A stretch of 64,000 bases of DNA from CAZFVY01 sp964522665 (GTDB taxonomy: Bacteria > Verrucomicrobiota > Verrucomicrobiia > Limisphaerales > CAZFVY01), in contig CAZFVY010000013.1 of assembly GCA_964522665.1 (NCBI GenBank), forward strand, positions 26,403 through 90,402, written 5' to 3'. The notes below the pieces were generated by a model. It was not told the origin of the DNA, did not search any database, and saw only the letters and a program-made list of their open reading frames with translations. Made by a program: the position numbers and the translations under genes. Of this stretch, positions 8,948 through 17,724 are shown piece after piece; within the stretch, counting starts at the first letter, position 1, and each line of letters starts with the position of its first letter.

Positions 8948-10261
8948 ATGCACGATTTTCACTACGTTAAAGGCCAACTGCATTGTGAACGCGTGGCGAT
9001 TGCCGCGCTGGCCAAAAAATTCGGCACGCCACTCTACGTCTATTCGCACCACACGCTGGCCGATCATTTTCAGAAGCTCGACACCGCGATGGCGGGCGTC
9101 GATCACCTGATCTGTTACGCGGTGAAGTCCAATTCCAACCTGGCGGTGTTGCGCTCGCTTGCGCGCGTCGGCAGCGGTTTTGACGTGGTCAGCGAAGGGG
9201 AACTGCGGCGCGTGATCGCGGCCGGTGGCGAAGCGGGCAAATGTGTCTTTGCCGGCGTCGGCAAGACCGAGGGCGAGATCGAGTTTGCGCTCCGCCAGGG
9301 AATTTACTCGATCAACGTCGAAAGCGAGCCGGAGTTGGAACGCATCAACCGCGTCGCCACGCGCCTCAAGCAGACGGCACCGGTGGCCCTGCGGGTCAAT
9401 CCGAACATCGACGCCGGCACCCACGCGAAGATCACGACGGGGACTTATCAGAACAAATTCGGCATCGCGTTCGAGCAAATCGAGGCGGTCTATCACCGCT
9501 CGAAGCGTTTGAAGAACGTTTGGCTGCGCGGGTTGCAGATGCACATCGGTTCGCAGCTTACGGAACCGACGCCCTTCAAACTGGCGGTCGAAAAAGTGGC
9601 GCCGTTGGTGGCCCGGTTGGCGGCGAAATACCCGTTCGAGTTTTTCAGCATCGGCGGCGGATTGGGCATCGTTTATCAACCGGCGTTGTCGAGCGGCTCG
9701 GCGGATTGGTGGAAATCGGCGTCGGCGCGGAAGATTCTGACGCCTGCGACTTACGCGGCCACGTTGGGTCCGCTTTTGAAGCCTTTGGGGTTGCGCGTGC
9801 TCTTGGAGCCGGGACGTTTCATCAGCGGCAACGCCGGGATTTTGGTCACCCGAGTCGAATACGTGAAACGCACCGGCAAAAAGAATTTCGTGATCGTGGA
9901 CGCCGCGATGAACGATCTAATCCGTCCCGCGATGTACGACTCCTACCACGAAATCGTGCCCGTGGCGCGAAGAGGCGGCGGGAGGACGGTCGCCTCGGAC
10001 GTGGTCGGGCCAATCTGTGAATCGAGCGATTTTCTCTGCAAGGACCGGCCGATGGCGCTGGCGAAGGAGGGGGACTACCTCGCGGTCATGAGCGCCGGGG
10101 CGTATGGGTCCGCGATGGCCTCGAACTACAACTCACGCGCGCTCGCGGCCGAGGTGATGGTCGATGGCGCCCGCGCGGCGGTGGTGCGGGAACGTCTGCC
10201 CTTGGAAGCGATTTGGGCCGCCGAACGGGTCCCGGCCTGGCTCGAATCAAAAAAAATCTAA
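8948..10261 (+). CDS. lysA: Diaminopimelate decarboxylase
   Basis: 437 residues. This PLP enzyme converts meso-diaminopimelate to lysine. The PLP lysine lies in YAVKSNSNLAVL, the HIGSQ motif is intact, and the phosphate-binding GGGLGI, the EPGRFISGNAG segment and the CESSDFLCKDR active-site loop with its catalytic Cys are visible. The 3' end overlaps the convergent TPR gene by 4 bases. The upstream diaminopimelate genes lie 23 kb away at 33509-35999. Confidence 0.96.
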   Translation: MHDFHYVKGQLHCERVAIAALAKKFGTPLYVYSHHTLADHFQKLDTAMAGVDHLICYAVKSNSNLAVLRSLARVGSGFDVVSEGELRRVIAAGGEAGKCVFAGVGKTEGEIEFALRQGIYSINVESEPELERINRVATRLKQTAPVALRVNPNIDAGTHAKITTGTYQNKFGIAFEQIEAVYHRSKRLKNVWLRGLQMHIGSQLTEPTPFKLAVEKVAPLVARLAAKYPFEFFSIGGGLGIVYQPALSSGSADWWKSASARKILTPATYAATLGPLLKPLGLRVLLEPGRFISGNAGILVTRVEYVKRTGKKNFVIVDAAMNDLIRPAMYDSYHEIVPVARRGGGRTVASDVVGPICESSDFLCKDRPMALAKEGDYLAVMSAGAYGSAMASNYNSRALAAEVMVDGARAAVVRERLPLEAIWAAERVPAWLESKKI

Positions 10262-11130
10262 GGGCGGGTCGCGTGGATCGCGGCCTTCAGATCGTCAATC
10301 TGTTTTTGAACCGCCGCCGGATTGGGCGATGAGCGTTTGACGATCTCGAGGTAGTCAATCGCTCGTTCCGGGTGGCCTTCGCGTTCTTCCAAAACGGCCA
10401 GATGGCCCGCGATTTGTTCGCGCGCGAATTCGTTGGGTTTCGACTTGGCGCCTTCCTGCGCCTGCCATTTGCGGAGAGCCAGTTCCCAGACGTTCCGCGC
10501 GCGCGCCGGGTCGTGGCGGTTCTCCAGAAAAACCCGGCCTAGCTCGAACAGAATCTCGTAGCTGTCGGGGTTGGCCCGCCACCCCTCGCGCAACAGTTGT
10601 TCGGCTTGATCCACCTTGCCCAGCCGGCTGCGGAGCCAAAAGGCGGCGACGGTGTAGGTTTCGACGCGCTGCGGGTCCAGGTCGGCCGCGATTCGCAGCC
10701 ACGGGAGGATCTCTCGCGCCTCGCCGGGTTGGTCGAGGTGAGTGTGCCGGGAGGGGTAGAAGTGGCGGCTGAAGCGGTCGATCCAATCTTTCGGAGGACC
10801 CAGGTAATCTTCGTCCTCTTCCTTCGCGCCGGCGGCATGTCCCGGCTCGTCCGTTGCCCGCGCCGCGCCGGCGTCCTCGGCAATGTGCTGGGTCGGCGGT
10901 TGCGCCGCGGCGTCGAAGACGGAAGGGTAGTAACCGCTGTGGAAATAAACGTCCGCTTTGACAAAAAAGTGATTCGCGAAAAGCCGGCGGCCATCGCCGA
11001 GCAGAACGCCCAAGAGGCTATCCGATTGCGCGGCTCTTCCTCCCCAGGTCGGGCGCCAAAGCGTTAACGTCTCGGCCAGGCTGAAACAAATGGTCAACAG
11101 CAACGCGAGCACGAGCAAGGGCGAAGGCAT
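10258..11130 (-). CDS. TPR-repeat membrane-anchored protein of an ABC exporter operon
   Basis: 290 residues. One hydrophobic N-terminal segment (PLLVLALLLTICFSLAETL) is followed by an acidic linker (about 75-110) and at least three TPR-like helical pairs (LPWLRIAADLDPQRVETYTV, AEQLLREGWRANPDSYEILF, and GHLAVLEEREGHPERAIDYL). It begins 7 bases after the permease gene stops and so is likely co-transcribed with the ATPase and permease. The TPR part would face the periplasm. No family name could be given; a role in assembling or sensing for the exporter is only inference. Confidence 0.7.
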   Translation of the reverse strand: MPSPLLVLALLLTICFSLAETLTLWRPTWGGRAAQSDSLLGVLLGDGRRLFANHFFVKADVYFHSGYYPSVFDAAAQPPTQHIAEDAGAARATDEPGHAAGAKEEDEDYLGPPKDWIDRFSRHFYPSRHTHLDQPGEAREILPWLRIAADLDPQRVETYTVAAFWLRSRLGKVDQAEQLLREGWRANPDSYEILFELGRVFLENRHDPARARNVWELALRKWQAQEGAKSKPNEFAREQIAGHLAVLEEREGHPERAIDYLEIVKRSSPNPAAVQKQIDDLKAAIHATRP

Positions 11131-11137
11131 AGCGTCG

Positions 11138-11914
11138 CTAGCAAAGACTTGCCCGGCGGAATACGACGCACGCCGCGACCAGAAAGAAAGCCGTGTATGC
11201 GGCCCCGTAGAGCGTCGCCAGCAGCCAAATCGTCCACGGGATCAGGCCCCAATCATGCACCAACAAATCCCGCACGTCGAAAAGCTCCAGATGAGGAATC
11301 GCGAAATAGATCGCGTAAATGACGGAGCGCGACGGCTCCGCGAGTTGTAACGCCACGGTGTTGAGATGGCGCCCCAGCAGCAGAATTCCCATCACGGAGA
11401 CGAAGCAAATCGTGGCGTTCGACGACGGCGCCGTGAAGACCAACGAGCCAAGCAGGACCAGCGCGACCACCACGCCGAGCATCTGCCATTGCAGCCAGGC
11501 GGCCTGAAAATAGCTCAACCACGGCCACCGTTGTTCGCGCGCGCCGCTGATGACCGCGAAGAACAGATAGAAGACCAGCAGCGCGATGCCGCACGCCAGC
11601 CAGCACCCCAGGAATTTCCCCACGACGAACTCGGAGCGGCTCACCGGTTTGGCCAGCAGTGGGAAAATCGTCCGATTCTCCCGTTCCGCGGGAATCTGGC
11701 GGGCGGTCGTCCCGATGGCGATAACGAGCGCGGAAATCCAAATCAGAAGGAGGCAGATTTCCTTCAAGTAGCGCGCGATCTTGTCGTCGTTGAAAAAATT
11801 CACCGACCACATCAGCAGCGTCAGGAGGGCGGTCAGCACGAACAGGACGTAAAAGTCCTTCCGGCGATAAAGCTCCTTGATCACGACCTGCGAAATGGCC
11901 CACGCGTTGCGCAT
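11138..11914 (-). CDS. ABC-2 type transporter permease
   Basis: 258 residues from ATG 11914, which lies 2 bases after the ATPase stop codon; a start further upstream would overlap that gene. About six hydrophobic helices, typical of ABC-2 permeases, including FYVLFVLTALLTLLMW and a pair near the C-terminus. A conserved cytoplasmic stretch ENRTIFPLLAKPVSRSEFVV is characteristic of ABC-2 permeases of the NosY/GldF kind. It should form the membrane channel with the ATPase encoded just upstream. Confidence 0.85.
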   Translation of the reverse strand: MRNAWAISQVVIKELYRRKDFYVLFVLTALLTLLMWSVNFFNDDKIARYLKEICLLLIWISALVIAIGTTARQIPAERENRTIFPLLAKPVSRSEFVVGKFLGCWLACGIALLVFYLFFAVISGAREQRWPWLSYFQAAWLQWQMLGVVVALVLLGSLVFTAPSSNATICFVSVMGILLLGRHLNTVALQLAEPSRSVIYAIYFAIPHLELFDVRDLLVHDWGLIPWTIWLLATLYGAAYTAFFLVAACVVFRRASLC

Positions 11915-11916
11915 CG

Positions 11917-12669
11917 TCACGCGGCAGCCGGGTAGCCGATCACTTTGAGGAAGATCTGCTCGAGGTTGCACTGATACTGCGCCGCGAGGTCCGCGACGCG
12001 GCCTTCGACCTGCAATTCGCCTTGATTGAGGACCGCGACGCGGTCGCAGACCGTTTCGACCTCGCCCAGTTCGTGCGAGGAAAAGAAGATCGTTTTCCCT
12101 TCGCCTTTCAGGCGGTGGATGATTTCGCGGACCTTCATGCGGCCGACCGGGTCCAGGCCGCTGGTCGGTTCGTCGAGGATCAGGAGGTCGGGATTGTTGA
12201 TGAGCGCCTGCGCCAGCCCGGCGCGTTGTTGCATCCCTTTCGAGTAGGTCTTGATCAAGCGCTTGCGCGCCGCTTCGAGATCGACGACGCGGAGGACGGC
12301 GTCAATGCGCCGTTCCAGCTCCGCGGCCGGAATGCCGAACGTGCGGCCGTAAAAACGCAATAATTCTTCGGCGTTGAGGAACTTGTAATAGTAGGTCAGT
12401 TCAGGGAGGTAGCCGAGCCGCTGGCGGGCGATCGGCTGGCGAACATCGACTTCGAAGAGATACGCGGCGCCGGCCGCCGGTCGCACGAAGCCGAGCAGGA
12501 CGTTCATCGTGGTCGTTTTACCGGCGCCGTTGGGACCGAGAAACCCGAAGACTTCGCCCGCGTGGACCTGAAACGTGAGGCCTTTTACGGCCACCTTGAC
12601 CGGTTGGCCGAGTTCGCGGGCGCGGTACTCGACGCGCAGATTATCCGTTCGCAGAACCGCGTTTGTCAT
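11917..12669 (-). CDS. ABC transporter ATP-binding protein
   Basis: 250 residues. Walker [11 protein letters not shown], the signature [16 protein letters not shown] and Walker [15 protein letters not shown] are complete, followed by the switch His in FFSSHELGE. The sequence is of the CcmA/NatA type that drives ABC-2 exporters. It is the first gene of a three-gene minus-strand operon (ATPase, permease, TPR protein). The exported substrate is unknown. Confidence 0.92.
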   Translation of the reverse strand: MTNAVLRTDNLRVEYRARELGQPVKVAVKGLTFQVHAGEVFGFLGPNGAGKTTTMNVLLGFVRPAAGAAYLFEVDVRQPIARQRLGYLPELTYYYKFLNAEELLRFYGRTFGIPAAELERRIDAVLRVVDLEAARKRLIKTYSKGMQQRAGLAQALINNPDLLILDEPTSGLDPVGRMKVREIIHRLKGEGKTIFFSSHELGEVETVCDRVAVLNQGELQVEGRVADLAAQYQCNLEQIFLKVIGYPAAA

Positions 12670-12859
12670 GACGATTTACTCAGGCCGACCGCCAACCGCA
12701 GGCTAGTTCACCGTCCTCCGAGTGACAATAAAACTTTTCTTGCTTTCGGCGGGCCGAGCGGTCAATGTCCGCCCTTTATGGAACGCGGCTTAAATGCCCC
12801 GGGCGGCCCTGGCTGTTCTGCCGAACCATTTGTGGGAAAGCGCGTTTCACTCTGACGGC

Positions 12860-13078
12860 ATGGCAAAAGAAGAAGCAATCGAGTTGGCCGGAACTGTAAC
12901 CCAGGTCTTGCCTGGTACGATGTTTCGGGTCGCGCTACCGAACGGGCATGAGGTCCTCGCCCATATCTCCGGCAAAATGCGCAAAAACTTCATCCGCATC
13001 AGCGTGGGGGACAAAGTGAACGTCGAAATGTCCACCTACGATCTCGGCAAAGCTCGCATCACCTTCCGGCACCCATAG
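12860..13078 (+). CDS. infA: Translation initiation factor IF-1
   Basis: 72 residues, the exact normal size, starting [20 protein letters not shown]. The S1-type OB fold is intact with [20 protein letters not shown] and [14 protein letters not shown]-1 binds the ribosomal A site during initiation. The frame is open 22 codons further upstream, but the family's N-terminus fixes the start at ATG 12860. The gene is monocistronic here, not in its common ribosomal-protein context. Confidence 0.97.
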   Translation: MAKEEAIELAGTVTQVLPGTMFRVALPNGHEVLAHISGKMRKNFIRISVGDKVNVEMSTYDLGKARITFRHP

Positions 13079-13083
13079 TCACG

Positions 13084-13101
13084 AGACCGGTGGGCCGGTC
13101 T
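13084..13101 (+). terminator. Short perfect hairpin after infA
   Basis: AGACCGG (13084-13090) and CCGGTCT (13095-13101) pair perfectly around TGGG, 5 bases after the infA stop. There is no T-run behind it, so it is either a weak terminator or an mRNA 3' end structure. Confidence 0.35.
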
Positions 13102-13216
13102 GTGGTGATCGATTCCCATTTCGGCGATCTTTGTTCGCTCGGACGCTTGGCGTCGTCGTCGGCCGCGGTCGGTTTTGAGAGGTGATTTAGGCGAGTCTTC
13201 CGCGACCGTCGATCGG

Positions 13217-13615
13217 TCAATTACCTGTCTCGGGGACATTCATTTCAAAGCGCGGGATGCGCGTTAACACTTTTCGGCCGATCCCATCGACGCCGAGGTA
13301 ACTGCCTTCCGCGACGGCCCACGTCGTGTCGAGCAAATGATAGCTGTTGTAGCTGAATTTCTCGCCCGGCTTGATTCGCGGCATCTCCCCGACTACGCCG
13401 TCGCCTTCGACCGCGATGATTTCGCCGCGGGAGTTGGTCACCACCCATTTGCGGCCTTTGATGGTGACCTCCTGATCGCTGTCATTGTGAATGCTAATGA
13501 AATAGACAAAGCAATGTGGGCGTTCCGGCGGACCGGGCATCTCCGGCTGATAAATGACGCGGTCCACGGTGACCCGCAGACCCTCGAGCTCCAGAAAATC
13601 GTGCGACGCTTTCAC
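13217..13615 (-). CDS. apaG: ApaG-domain protein
   Basis: 132 residues covering a full ApaG (DUF525) beta-sandwich: a VTVDRVIYQPE start, HCFVYFISIHNDSDQEVTIK, the RKWVVTNSRGEI core, GEMPRIKPGEKFSYNSYH and GSYLGVDGIG. In enterobacteria the gene is linked to Co/Mg resistance and Ap4A metabolism, but the biochemical activity is unknown. The gene converges on infA across 138 bases. Confidence 0.92.
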   Translation of the reverse strand: MKASHDFLELEGLRVTVDRVIYQPEMPGPPERPHCFVYFISIHNDSDQEVTIKGRKWVVTNSRGEIIAVEGDGVVGEMPRIKPGEKFSYNSYHLLDTTWAVAEGSYLGVDGIGRKVLTRIPRFEMNVPETGN

Positions 13616-14031
13616 GGGCGATGGCGGCTTGACGGGCCGGCGGATCGGGCGGCGCGGCGCTGAGGCGCGATATGCATATATAACTGCACTAAGTCGGCGT
13701 CGGAAAACAACGGTTGCGTCGGGCGACGCGGGGACCGCGCGTTTGATTCGGCGTCAGGCATCTGGGTGTTGCTTGGGGCTTACTATAGCGCTCGTTTTGC
13801 GGAAATCAACCGGTTGCTTTGGGGTGAGGAGCGTTTGGCGGAGGGGCGGTGGTTCGGTGGCGATTTCGTCGAGGCTTACGGAAGGTGTCTGGGAAGAATG
13901 GGACCAAGGGGATAGCATGGGAACTATGCTGCAAAGCGGCGCTTCGTGCCGGAGGAAATCCAGACCGGCGGCGCGAAGCTCCGCTGAGGACGGGAAAAGT
14001 CGGATTCCTGGAGCCTTGCCCGAAGGAGGGG
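13616..14031. other. 416-base gap with no supported gene
   Basis: The stretch lies between the apaG start and the pseudouridine synthase stop. It contains an AT-rich pocket with the palindrome ATATGCATAT (13670-13679), which may be part of the apaG promoter. The rest is GC-rich and lacks a plausible coding frame or RNA fold I can name. Confidence 0.5.
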
Positions 14032-14598
14032 TTAGCGCCCGAAAACGCGGTTGCGCTCGGTGGCTTCGAGGGGGCGCCATTTGCCGGTCGGTAAATCGGG
14101 GGCGGTGAAGTCGCCGATGCGGACGCGCAACAGGCGCAGGGTGGGATGGCCAATCGCGGCGGTCATGCGGCGGACCTGGCGGTTCTTGCCTTCGGTCAAT
14201 TCCAGCGCGATCCAGGTTGCGGGGATCGACTGTCGGACGCGGATGGGTGGATCGCGCGGCGGTAGCCCCGGTTGCGGATCAAGCAAACGGGCGCGGCAGG
14301 GCAGGGTGCGGCGGCCTTGGATGACGAGGCCGGAAGCCAACCGGTCCAGCGATTCGGGCGCCGGCAGGCCTTCAACTTGCGCCCAATACTCCCGCTCGTG
14401 GCCGTGCTCGGGATGGAGGAGTCGAACGTTTAACTCCCCTTCATCGCTCAGAAGCAGCAGGCCCTCGGTTTCCGCGTCCAAACGCCCCAGCGGATAAACA
14501 CGTGGCGGGAAGCCGAATTCGGCGAGTGTTCGATGGGGCGAGCCGTCCGGGGTGAACTGGGTCACAACTCCGTAAGGTTTGTTGAAAGCGATCAGCAT
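14032..14598 (-). CDS. rluE: Pseudouridine synthase of the RsuA/RluE family
   Basis: 188 residues. The catalytic motif GRLDAETEGLLLLSDEGEL holds the essential Asp; the start MLIAFNKPYGVVTQFTPDG and the GKNRQVRRMTAAIGHPTLRL segment match the RluE subgroup, which isomerises U2457 in 23S rRNA helix 89. There is no N-terminal S4 domain, as expected for RluE. The gene lies 30 bases downstream of an MnmD-like methyltransferase gene on the same strand, so the two RNA-modification genes probably share a transcript. Confidence 0.88.
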   Translation of the reverse strand: MLIAFNKPYGVVTQFTPDGSPHRTLAEFGFPPRVYPLGRLDAETEGLLLLSDEGELNVRLLHPEHGHEREYWAQVEGLPAPESLDRLASGLVIQGRRTLPCRARLLDPQPGLPPRDPPIRVRQSIPATWIALELTEGKNRQVRRMTAAIGHPTLRLLRVRIGDFTAPDLPTGKWRPLEATERNRVFGR

Positions 14599-14628
14599 CG
14601 CAAATCTGCGTCGGCTGGTGGCAGAAAA

Positions 14629-15744
14629 TTAACGCAAGTCGCCCGCGGGCGGCGTGGCTTGGCGTGGCTCGATAGTCCCGCGCGATTCGGTCGGCGGACC
14701 GGCGAGGAGCGCCACCGGCGGAGTGGTTGCGGTCTGGATGACGGTGGCGTGGGCGCTTGCGGCGTGGGCGGCGGTCTCATCGGCGCTTGGCTGTTGCGGA
14801 TTGAACTGCGGGTGTTGTTGCAATCGTTCCCAGGTGGCGGGCGCGAGCGGTGCTTGGCGGTAATGCGGCTCCCAAAGCGGTTCGGCGCTGCTCGAACGGT
14901 GGGCGCGGCGCAACCAGTCGGCGCCGAGCGGGCGGGCGATCAGTTCGGGCGCGTTGGCGGCGATCGTGGTCTCTTCTTTCTCGCCGGTGGCCTGACCGGA
15001 GCCGACGTAGAATCCGGCCAAGAGCAGCGAGACGCGCAGCAGCGTGCTGCGCGAATAGGTGGCGACCGCGCACGGCCGCGCCGGGTCGAGGTGATGGAAC
15101 AGATCGTTGAAAAGCGATTGCGTCCACATCGCCGGGTTCTTGGCGGGCGAGAAGGCGTCGAACATGATCGCGTGCGGCTTCGGCAGGGCGCTGGTGATCC
15201 GTGGCGGTCTGACTAATAAAAGCGGGCTGTCATGCGGCGTGGAGGCCGCTGCGCCGGGGCGCGGGTTCGCGGCCTCCGTGGGCGAGCGCCGTGCGGCCAG
15301 CAGCGTCGGGAAATCGCCGACCACGGCTTGCCAGTGGACCGATTGCGCGCCATCGGTGAAGGTCGTTTTACCGTGGGCGAGAAGTTCGCGGACGCGCGGT
15401 TCGTAACCGTCGAGGTAACCCAGTTCGTCCGGGTGCTCGACCGCGAAGGCGAGCGGTTCGAGCGTGTGATCGAAGCTGACTAGGCGGATGGAAAAGGGCA
15501 GGTCGCGCGTCGCGCGCAGGATGGCGATGGCGTTGGCCGCGGCGCCCAGCCCCACGTCCCAGACGACGAACTCACCCTGATGCGCTTGCAGGCGGGCGCC
15601 GAGGTCGAATTGGCGGACGTACAGCGCCTCAGCCTCCGCGGCCGGGCCGACCACGGGATGAAACGTCTCGCGATGCGCGTGCGAATGCACGCTCCAGACG
15701 CCGTTCGCCAGTCTCACGAGCCGATAAGGCGCGATGTTTTCCAC
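14629..15744 (-). CDS. mnmD: MnmD-like tRNA U34 methyltransferase (MnmC N-terminal domain family)
   Basis: 371 residues. A Rossmann-type SAM fold begins at VVWDVGLGAAANAIAI; the family mark is MFDAFSPAKNPAMWTQ, followed by ATYSRSTLLRVSLLLAGFYV. Only the methyltransferase half of MnmC is present, without the FAD oxidase half, so it resembles stand-alone MnmD, which makes mnm5(s2)U34 from nm5(s2)U. The protein carries an extra C-terminal tail of about 110 residues that is Ala/Pro/Thr-rich and probably disordered. The insertion around LAARRSPTEAANPRPGAA also looks like low-complexity linker. Confidence 0.8.
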   Translation of the reverse strand: MENIAPYRLVRLANGVWSVHSHAHRETFHPVVGPAAEAEALYVRQFDLGARLQAHQGEFVVWDVGLGAAANAIAILRATRDLPFSIRLVSFDHTLEPLAFAVEHPDELGYLDGYEPRVRELLAHGKTTFTDGAQSVHWQAVVGDFPTLLAARRSPTEAANPRPGAAASTPHDSPLLLVRPPRITSALPKPHAIMFDAFSPAKNPAMWTQSLFNDLFHHLDPARPCAVATYSRSTLLRVSLLLAGFYVGSGQATGEKEETTIAANAPELIARPLGADWLRRAHRSSSAEPLWEPHYRQAPLAPATWERLQQHPQFNPQQPSADETAAHAASAHATVIQTATTPPVALLAGPPTESRGTIEPRQATPPAGDLR

Positions 15745-16220
15745 GGCGCGAGCGTAGGCGGTCCCGCGGCGGCTGGCAATCGATTGGACCGGCGACCGGG
15801 GAGACCGCGGATCGTATTCAAAAAGGGGAAGGGGAATTGACCGCGGATGACGCGGATTTCACGGATATAAAGAATTCTTTCTTGTTTCCCTTATCCGTGC
15901 CATCCGCGTAATCCGCGGTAAAAAAATCTTTATTCGGGTGATTTCGCCGGCTCGGGGCCGGTCGGGAGCGGGCCGAAGGATTCGGCGGGTCGTCGCGAAT
16001 CCACGTCCCGCGCCCGGCGGTCCGTGCCGGAGCGTGCTCGGGTTACCGAGTGGCCGCGGCGTCTTCGGGGCCGCGGGGATCGTTTGATGGCGTTTTGGAT
16101 TCAGGAGAGGCTTGACGGGGTGGGGTGGAGGTCCATAGGCTGTCGGGTTCACGGCTCCGCGGCCGTCAGTACCGCTATCGGCGGACTGGCCGCGGGGCTT
16201 TTGCATCGAAAGGAATAAGC
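15745..16220. other. 476-base intergenic stretch
   Basis: Between the divergent mnmD-like gene and tig. It holds the 80-base inverted repeat listed separately, an A7 run directly after it (15920-15926 region) and a GC-rich remainder. No supported gene or clear promoter boxes. Confidence 0.5.
15840..15919. repeat. Long imperfect inverted repeat
   Basis: Two 28-base arms (15840-15867 and 15892-15919) pair with three mismatches around a 24-base AT-rich loop. Each arm is itself built of near-repeats of CGCGGAT and CACGGATA. The T-run expected of a terminator is absent in either direction that would serve a flanking gene. It looks like a dispersed palindromic (REP-like) element; other copies were not noticed in this window. 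Confidence 0.75.
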
Positions 16221-16223
16221 GTG
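16209..16223 (+). promoter_or_regulatory. Ribosome binding site that fixes the tig start
   Basis: AAAGGA (16209-16214) lies 6 bases before GTG 16221. The frame is open upstream to 16125, but only the GTG gives the standard trigger-factor N-terminus, VNVTVEHLGPCKKLLRIE (with V read as Met). Confidence 0.75.
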
Positions 16224-17552
16224 AATGTGACGGTTGAGCATTTAGGGCCGTGTAAGAAGTTGTTGCGGATTGAGCTTGAGGCGCCGGCGGTGGACGCGGC
16301 GTTCGACGAGGTCATTGCCGGCTACCAAAAGGGCGCCCGCCTGCCGGGTTTCCGGCCGGGGAAGGCGCCGCGCCATATCGTGGCCAAGGCTTTCGCGAAG
16401 GATATCGAGGACGAGGCCAAGAAGAAGTTGATCGGCGACGCCTACCGCAAGGCGATGGAAGAACAAAAGCTTCGGTCGGTCGCGTACCCTGACATCGAGG
16501 AAATCGAGTTCGGCCGAGGCAAGGCTTTACAGTTCGCGGTCACGGTTGAAACCGCGCCGGAGTTTGAGTTGCCGAACTACATTGGCTTGAACGCGCAGCG
16601 CGAGACCGGATTGGTCACCGACGCCGACGTCGAGCGGGCGATCAATGTCCTGCGCGAGCAGCGGGGTTCCTACGCCGATGTCGCGCGGCCAGTGGGGAGC
16701 GGCGATTTCGTGGTGGTCGATTACGCGGGGACGTGCGAAGGCAAGCCGCTGACCGATTTGGCGCCGACGGCGAAGGGATTGACGGCGAAACAGGCATTTT
16801 GGCTGCACGTCGAGCCGGACGCGTTCATTCCGGGATTCACGACGCAGTTGATCGGGGCGCAGGCGGGCGAGACGCGGACGGTCAATGTCGATTTTCCGGC
16901 CGATTTCGTAACGACGCAGTTGGCGGGCAAGCAGGGCGTTTACGAGGTGAAGGTCGTCCAGGTAAAGGAGCGGCATCTGCCGCCGCTGGATGAAGCTTTT
17001 GCCAAGTCCCTCGGCGCCGCCACCGTGGAGGCCCTGACCGAAGGGGTGCGGGTGGATTTGCAGAACGAACTGGACTTCCGCCAGCGTCGCGGCGTGCGCG
17101 ACCAATTGGTGCGTTCCTTGTTGGACGCGGCGAAGTTCGAACTGCCGGAATCGATGGTGCTTCATGAGACGCGCAATGTCGTCTATGACATTGTGCGGGA
17201 AAATCAACAGCGGGGCGTGGCCAAGGAAGCGATCGATCAGCAGAAGGACGAGATTTTCTCGTTTGCCAACAACAGCGCCAAGGATCGCGTTAGGGCGGGC
17301 TTCCTCTTAAACCGGATCGCCGATAAGGAAGGCATCAAGGTCGAGGAGAAGGAAATCCTCTATCGCATTGAGCGCCTGGCGGAGCAGAACCGGATTCCGG
17401 TGGACAAGATGATCAAGCAATTGCGCGAGCGCAATGGCATCGTCGAAATCCACGAGCAAATTCTGACCGGCAAGGTGCTTGATTTCCTCGAATTGCACGC
17501 GCGCGTGACCGAGGCGGTTCCGACGCTGCCCGACGCGCCGGCGGCGAGCTAG
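16221..17552 (+). CDS. tig: Trigger factor (ribosome-associated chaperone)
   Basis: 443 residues, full length. It holds nascent chains at the ribosome exit and has peptidyl-prolyl isomerase activity. The ribosome-binding signature GFRPGKAPRHIVAKAF is at about residues 40-55. The FKBP-like domain follows (SGDFVVVDYAGTCEGKPL to RTVNVDFPADFV), and the long helical C-terminal domain ends in a short Pro/Ala tail. A strong terminator follows within 20 bases, so it is likely monocistronic; clpP and clpX, often next to tig, are not here. Confidence 0.96.
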   Translation: MNVTVEHLGPCKKLLRIELEAPAVDAAFDEVIAGYQKGARLPGFRPGKAPRHIVAKAFAKDIEDEAKKKLIGDAYRKAMEEQKLRSVAYPDIEEIEFGRGKALQFAVTVETAPEFELPNYIGLNAQRETGLVTDADVERAINVLREQRGSYADVARPVGSGDFVVVDYAGTCEGKPLTDLAPTAKGLTAKQAFWLHVEPDAFIPGFTTQLIGAQAGETRTVNVDFPADFVTTQLAGKQGVYEVKVVQVKERHLPPLDEAFAKSLGAATVEALTEGVRVDLQNELDFRQRRGVRDQLVRSLLDAAKFELPESMVLHETRNVVYDIVRENQQRGVAKEAIDQQKDEIFSFANNSAKDRVRAGFLLNRIADKEGIKVEEKEILYRIERLAEQNRIPVDKMIKQLRERNGIVEIHEQILTGKVLDFLELHARVTEAVPTLPDAPAAS

Positions 17553-17571
17553 AGATTTAAGTACGCAACTG

Positions 17572-17606
17572 AATGGGCGCGGATCTATCCGCGCCCATTT
17601 TGTTTT
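17572..17606 (+). terminator. Rho-independent terminator of tig
   Basis: AATGGGCGCGGAT (17572-17584) and its perfect complement ATCCGCGCCCATT (17587-17599) form a 13-base stem, the apical pairs opening to give the loop; the T-rich tail TTTTGTTTT follows at 17598-17606. It starts 19 bases after the tig stop codon. Confidence 0.92.
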
Positions 17607-17724
17607 AAGCGCCCGGTTTTCTCGGCTCTCGCAGGACTGTCGAGGCCACTCCGCCAAAATCGCTTTGAGCGGAATACGCCGGGCTTCGCCCGTTCGTTTC
17701 CCGCCAATTTGCGGCAACCAACGT

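Noticed and set aside
8744..9679. 311-codon minus-strand frame opposite lysA
   Set aside because: lysA motifs are intact on the plus strand; the minus product has no recognisable pattern.
13900..14031. Possible structured RNA (RNase P-like GGAGGAAATCC phrase) upstream of the pseudouridine synthase gene stop
   Set aside because: Only a short phrase resembles the P-RNA start; the required conserved blocks and the length are missing.
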